8,484 nt of DNA. Origin: Gammaproteobacteria bacterium (GTDB lineage Bacteria; Pseudomonadota; Gammaproteobacteria; GCA-001735895). The stretch's first letter is position 1. The number at the start of each line of letters is the position of its first letter. Positions 6,107 to 8,484 of this stretch are shown piece after piece. The stretch covers positions 1-8,484 of the forward strand of contig JAPUFZ010000205.1 of assembly GCA_027293245.1 (NCBI GenBank). Direction: 5' to 3'. A program made the position numbers and the translations under genes. The notes under the pieces were generated by a model, which did no database searches, had not been told where the DNA came from, and saw nothing but the letters and a program-made list of their open reading frames with translations.

Positions 6107-6932
6107 TAGGGTTTTCTCTTTGAGCGTAAATAATAAATATAAAACCAAATAGTATCATCGGCACCGATAATACAATGCCTCGCGTCAGCCAATCGGTATT
6201 CATCAGGTAACCGATATGCGCATCGGGTAAACGGATTAGTTCGACGCCACAGCGGGCAATTCCATATAGCATCAGAAAATAACCCGACACGGTCATTACC
6301 GGCCTCGGTTTTGACGAAATAATCCACAGAATTGCAAATAATAACAGTCCCTCGAGTAACATTTCGTACAACTGTGTCGGATGGCGCGCACTGAAACACA
6401 GGGGGCCGGCAAAATCAATATAGCGATCAGGCGGGAACCGCTCACAGGAAAGTTTCATTGCCCAGGGAAGACTGCTGGGAGCGCCCCACAGCTCTGCGTT
6501 GATAAAATTACCCAAACGACCTACCGCCAGGCCCAGGGGTATCATCGGTACGATGAAATCGGTTAACTGGAAAAAACTGCAGCCAATTTTTCTTCGATAC
6601 CACTCCATCGCTACCAGAACCCCCAAAAAACCCCCATGAAAGGACATCCCGCCTTCCCAAACCTTGAACAAATACAATGGATTATCGATAAAACTGGGAA
6701 AATTGTAAAAAATGACCGAACCTACTCGCCCACCGATTACCACACCAAGCGCTCCATAAAACACCAGGTCATCTACTTGTTCCGGACCGACGACACTCCA
6801 CGGCCGTTGAGCGAGTCGCTTACCAATCCACCATGCACTGGCGATACCAATCAGGTACATCAGCCCATACCAGTGGATACTGAGTGGTCCGATAGAGACG
6901 GCAATCGGGTCAATTTCAGGGTAAGCGATCAT
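6090..6932 (-). CDS. lgt: Phosphatidylglycerol--prolipoprotein diacylglyceryl transferase Lgt
   Basis: Lgt is an inner-membrane enzyme that transfers the diacylglyceryl group of phosphatidylglycerol to the lipobox cysteine of prolipoproteins, the first step of lipoprotein maturation. The 280-residue protein (E. coli 291) has the expected multi-span hydrophobic pattern. Family landmarks are [10 protein letters not shown] at 20-29, [11 protein letters not shown] at 67-77, MSFHGGFLG with H99, and the signature [13 protein letters not shown] at 138-150 with R139, N142 and N145. RHPTQLYE at 183-190 and the Y223/R227 pair in the late periplasmic region follow. The ATG at 6932 gives the usual N terminus. 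Only a weak AGAAG lies 9 nt before it. It heads the minus-strand group, with thyA overlapping its 3' end by 17 nt. The lgt-thyA pairing is also found in E. coli and pseudomonads. Confidence 0.97.
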   Translation of the reverse strand: MIAYPEIDPIAVSIGPLSIHWYGLMYLIGIASAWWIGKRLAQRPWSVVGPEQVDDLVFYGALGVVIGGRVGSVIFYNFPSFIDNPLYLFKVWEGGMSFHGGFLGVLVAMEWYRRKIGCSFFQLTDFIVPMIPLGLAVGRLGNFINAELWGAPSSLPWAMKLSCERFPPDRYIDFAGPLCFSARHPTQLYEMLLEGLLLFAILWIISSKPRPVMTVSGYFLMLYGIARCGVELIRLPDAHIGYLMNTDWLTRGIVLSVPMILFGFIFIIYAQRENPNATIS

Positions 6933-6955
6933 AATTGGGGACTTCTAAATCAGTA

Positions 6956-6986
6956 TTGAAATTATGCCTGATCGAGGCGATATAAT
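6956..6986 (+). promoter_or_regulatory. Promoter-like element pointing away from lgt, antisense to dgkA
   Basis: TTGAAA (6956-6961, 5 of 6 to the -35 consensus) and a perfect TATAAT (6981-6986) lie on the plus strand with a 19-nt spacer, slightly longer than optimal. The only downstream annotated gene, dgkA, is on the other strand, so a transcript would be antisense to it. It may be coincidental in an AT-richer gap. No comparably good promoter for lgt itself was found in the gap; the best -10 on the minus strand is CATAAT with no -35. Confidence 0.3.
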
Positions 6987-6989
6987 CTC

Positions 6990-7020
6990 GCGGAAATGGG
7001 CTTGATTAACGCCTTTCCGC
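6990..7020 (-). terminator. Hairpin downstream of dgkA, possible terminator
   Basis: GCGGAAA (6990-6996) pairs with TTTCCGC (7014-7020). The stem extends through GGC (6999-7001) with GCC (7011-7013) after a 2-nt bulge, leaving a 9-nt loop. It lies 13 nt past the dgkA stop on the minus strand. There is no T-run after the stem, only GATTATAT, so it may be a weak terminator or an mRNA 3'-end structure separating dgkA from lgt. Confidence 0.4.
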
Positions 7021-7033
7021 CGGGAGGATCTTA

Positions 7034-7396
7034 TTAACCAAGTAAAATCAAAAGCCAGACGACAACCATAAGCGCGATAGCGATCGCCACCGCTGCCGAG
7101 GCCATATCCTTGGCCCTACCCGCCAGTTCGTGATGTTCGTCGCCGATACGATCAACTACTGCCTCGATAGCAGAGTTGAGCATCTCTACCAGGGGCAACA
7201 GCATTACACTGCTTATCAACAGGGCCTTTTCCATGCCGGTCTGGCCTAGCCAAAAGCCCATCGGAATCAAAATCAGACTCAACCAGAGTTCCTGCCTGAA
7301 GGCCTCTTCGTGTTGATAGGCAGCCCGCAAACCTCGCCAGGAGTACTGAGTCGCCTTCACTACCCGGCTGAAACCCCCGGGGCCACTATCTGCCAT
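7034..7396 (-). CDS. dgkA: Diacylglycerol kinase DgkA
   Basis: DgkA is the small integral-membrane kinase that phosphorylates diacylglycerol to phosphatidate. It recycles diacylglycerol left by osmoregulated glucan or LPS modification. The 120-residue product (E. coli 122) has an amphipathic N terminus and three hydrophobic segments at about 37-52, 56-72 and 99-119. The family signature is intact: E71-M-L-N74-SAIE78-AVVD82-RIGDE, then HELAGRAKDMASAAV with K96 and D97. These correspond to E. coli E69, N72, E76, D80, K94 and D95. An AAGGA at 7409-7405 lies 8 nt before the ATG at 7396. It follows gcvH by 42 nt on the same strand, so it is probably transcribed with gcvT-gcvH although the functions are unrelated. 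Confidence 0.96.
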   Translation of the reverse strand: MADSGPGGFSRVVKATQYSWRGLRAAYQHEEAFRQELWLSLILIPMGFWLGQTGMEKALLISSVMLLPLVEMLNSAIEAVVDRIGDEHHELAGRAKDMASAAVAIAIALMVVVWLLILLG

Positions 7397-7438
7397 AATT
7401 TTATTCCTTATTCAGCCAGCAGGGGCTGTCGGCTGTTA

Positions 7439-7825
7439 CTATTCGTCCGCTATAGCATTCGTATAAGAATCAGCATCCAGCAAGTCAGCCACTTCACCAG
7501 GATCGTCCATCTTTACCCGATACATCCAGCCGTCACCGTAGGGGTCGTCGTTGATGCGTTCGGGGGAATCCTCAAGCTCTACATTGACTTCAATAATCTC
7601 ACCTGAAACCGGCGCATAGGTGTCCGACGCTGCCTTCACCGATTCAATAACTGCGACCGAGTCGCCCGCAGAAACCGCACTACCGGTCTCGGGTAATTCG
7701 ACGAAAACCAGGTCGCCGAGTAATTCCTGGGCGTGGTCTGAAACTCCAATTGTCGCTACATCACCATCAACCGAAACCCATTCGTGTGACGACAGAAATT
7801 TTAATTCGGATGGAACATTACTCAT
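7439..7825 (-). CDS. gcvH: Glycine cleavage system H protein
   Basis: GcvH carries the lipoyl arm that shuttles the aminomethyl group from the P protein (glycine decarboxylase) to the T protein. The 128-residue product (E. coli 129) starts [10 protein letters not shown], like the E. coli protein. It contains [15 protein letters not shown] at 31-45, the lipoylation motif ESVKAASD with K64 as the attachment lysine, YAPVSGEI at 70-77, and the conserved DDPYGDGW stretch before the acidic C terminus. GGGAG at 7837-7833 lies 7 nt before the ATG at 7825, a good ribosome binding site. It is 17 nt downstream of gcvT. gcvP does not follow: the next gene is dgkA. The P protein must therefore be encoded elsewhere. 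Confidence 0.97.
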   Translation of the reverse strand: MSNVPSELKFLSSHEWVSVDGDVATIGVSDHAQELLGDLVFVELPETGSAVSAGDSVAVIESVKAASDTYAPVSGEIIEVNVELEDSPERINDDPYGDGWMYRVKMDDPGEVADLLDADSYTNAIADE

Positions 7826-7842
7826 TTACTTTCTCCCATTAG

Positions 7843-8484
7843 CTAAATATTTGATTTGCCCTGACGTACAAAAGGGATTTTAACAATGTCTGCTTTTAAT
7901 CTTTTATTTCGAACTTCAACTTCGACTTCGCCCACTATGCCTGATGGTATCCTCGCCAGAGCAATAGACTTACCCAGGGTTGGTGAAAAACTTCCGGAAG
8001 TAATTTCTCCGTCTCCGCCACTGGTAATAACTTTGAGATGGTTACGAAGTACCCCCCTGTCCTTCAGTACCAGGCCGACCAATTGCTGCATTATGCCCCG
8101 CTTTAGCTCCGCTTCGAGGGCCTGCTTACCAATAAAATTTCGTTCATCTGAAATGGCAAGAGTCCAGCCCAACCCTGAAACCAGGGGGCTGGTTGTCTCA
8201 TCCATATCGGTACCATACAGACTCATACCCGCCTCCAGGCGCAAGGTATCACGCGCGCCAAGACCGCAGGGTTTGACCCCGGTATCGAGTAATTTATTCC
8301 AGCAGTCGCCGGCCATGTCCACCGGCATTAGTATTTCAAAACCATCCTCACCGGTATAACCGGTACGCGCAACAAAATAATCGCCAATGTCGGTAGCCAT
8401 AAATCGACCGAGGGGTTCTATCGCTGGGCGCTGGTTTTCGCTAAAGATGGAAAGTGCCTTACCGCGAGCATTGGGGCCCTGTAC
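7843..8484 (-). CDS. gcvT: Aminomethyltransferase (glycine cleavage T protein), C-terminal part (5' truncated by window edge)
   Basis: GcvT transfers the methylene carbon from aminomethyl-lipoyl-GcvH to tetrahydrofolate, releasing ammonia and forming 5,10-methylene-THF, the donor used by ThyA. The minus-strand frame is open from the window end to the TAG at 7845-7843, giving 213 residues of the usual ~364. It enters with VQGPNARGKALSIF, a conserved mid-protein segment. It continues with ARTGYTGEDGFEI, GVKPCGLGARDTLRLEAGM, LYGTDMDETTSPL, and the C-terminal barrel motif ITSGSFSPTLGKSIALARIP. The Met at 8400 is internal, since homologous sequence continues upstream of it. gcvH follows after 17 nt, indicating one operon. 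Any glycine riboswitch or promoter would lie outside the window. Confidence 0.96.
   Translation of the reverse strand, partial: VQGPNARGKALSIFSENQRPAIEPLGRFMATDIGDYFVARTGYTGEDGFEILMPVDMAGDCWNKLLDTGVKPCGLGARDTLRLEAGMSLYGTDMDETTSPLVSGLGWTLAISDERNFIGKQALEAELKRGIMQQLVGLVLKDRGVLRNHLKVITSGGDGEITSGSFSPTLGKSIALARIPSGIVGEVEVEVRNKRLKADIVKIPFVRQGKSNI

Noticed and set aside
6107..6148. A 14-residue N-terminal extension of ThyA starting at 6148
   Set aside because: The ATG at 6106 gives exactly 264 residues with E. coli numbering of the catalytic residues. The extension lies wholly inside lgt.
6636..6959. Open frame of 107 codons on the plus strand
   Set aside because: It is antisense to lgt and extends only slightly past its start. 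No family resemblance was seen.
7397..7438. Hairpin-like CAGCC...GGCTG in the gcvH-dgkA gap
   Set aside because: It has only 5 bp plus a mismatched inner part and no T-run, too weak to call a terminator.
7886..8359. Open frame of 157 codons on the plus strand
   Set aside because: It is antisense to gcvT, which is clearly the coding frame. The translation is Ser/Pro/Arg-rich, typical of a reverse-strand shadow.

Overview
The window is a block of housekeeping genes from a gammaproteobacterium. It contains SurA, PdxA, RsmA, FolA, ApaH, ApaG, ThyA, Lgt, DgkA, GcvH and GcvT, all close in sequence and length to their enterobacterial and pseudomonad counterparts. GC content looks moderate by eye. 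I cannot name a genus. Both edges cut genes: surA lacks its 5' part on the left and gcvT lacks its 5' part on the right.

Layout. Positions 1-2807 (+ strand) carry a tightly packed series: surA (3' end), pdxA, rsmA and folA. They link outer-membrane protein folding, vitamin B6 synthesis, 16S rRNA methylation and folate reduction. Positions 2866-3168 (+) encode a 100-residue stand-alone FHA domain protein with its own promoter-like -10. It faces a convergent 206-residue coiled-coil/GAF protein at 3229-3849 (-). A perfect 13-bp inverted repeat lies between the two stops. From 6932 down to 4002 (- strand) runs lgt, thyA, apaG and apaH, probably one transcription unit, with a possible extra promoter and operator before apaG. 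From 8484 down to 7034 (- strand) runs gcvT (partial), gcvH and dgkA, also closely spaced. gcvP is not next to gcvH here.

How the genes fit together. FolA and ThyA are metabolic partners: ThyA makes dihydrofolate and FolA reduces it. GcvT and GcvH also work in one-carbon metabolism, loading tetrahydrofolate from glycine. Lgt and DgkA both serve envelope lipid metabolism. Lgt takes diacylglyceryl groups from phosphatidylglycerol, and DgkA recycles diacylglycerol. ApaH degrades Ap4A, and ApaG is its usual companion.

Most notable points. Compared with the E. coli order as I recall it (surA-pdxA-rsmA-apaG-apaH, then a convergent folA), the segment apaG-apaH-folA is present as if inverted as a unit. 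The two signalling genes (FHA and GAF) sit exactly at the convergent folA/apaH junction. That pair is the only part of the window that is not textbook core metabolism and is the best candidate for something undescribed. Nothing in the sequence proves that the two proteins work together. There are no CRISPR arrays, tRNA or rRNA genes, or transposase genes in the window.
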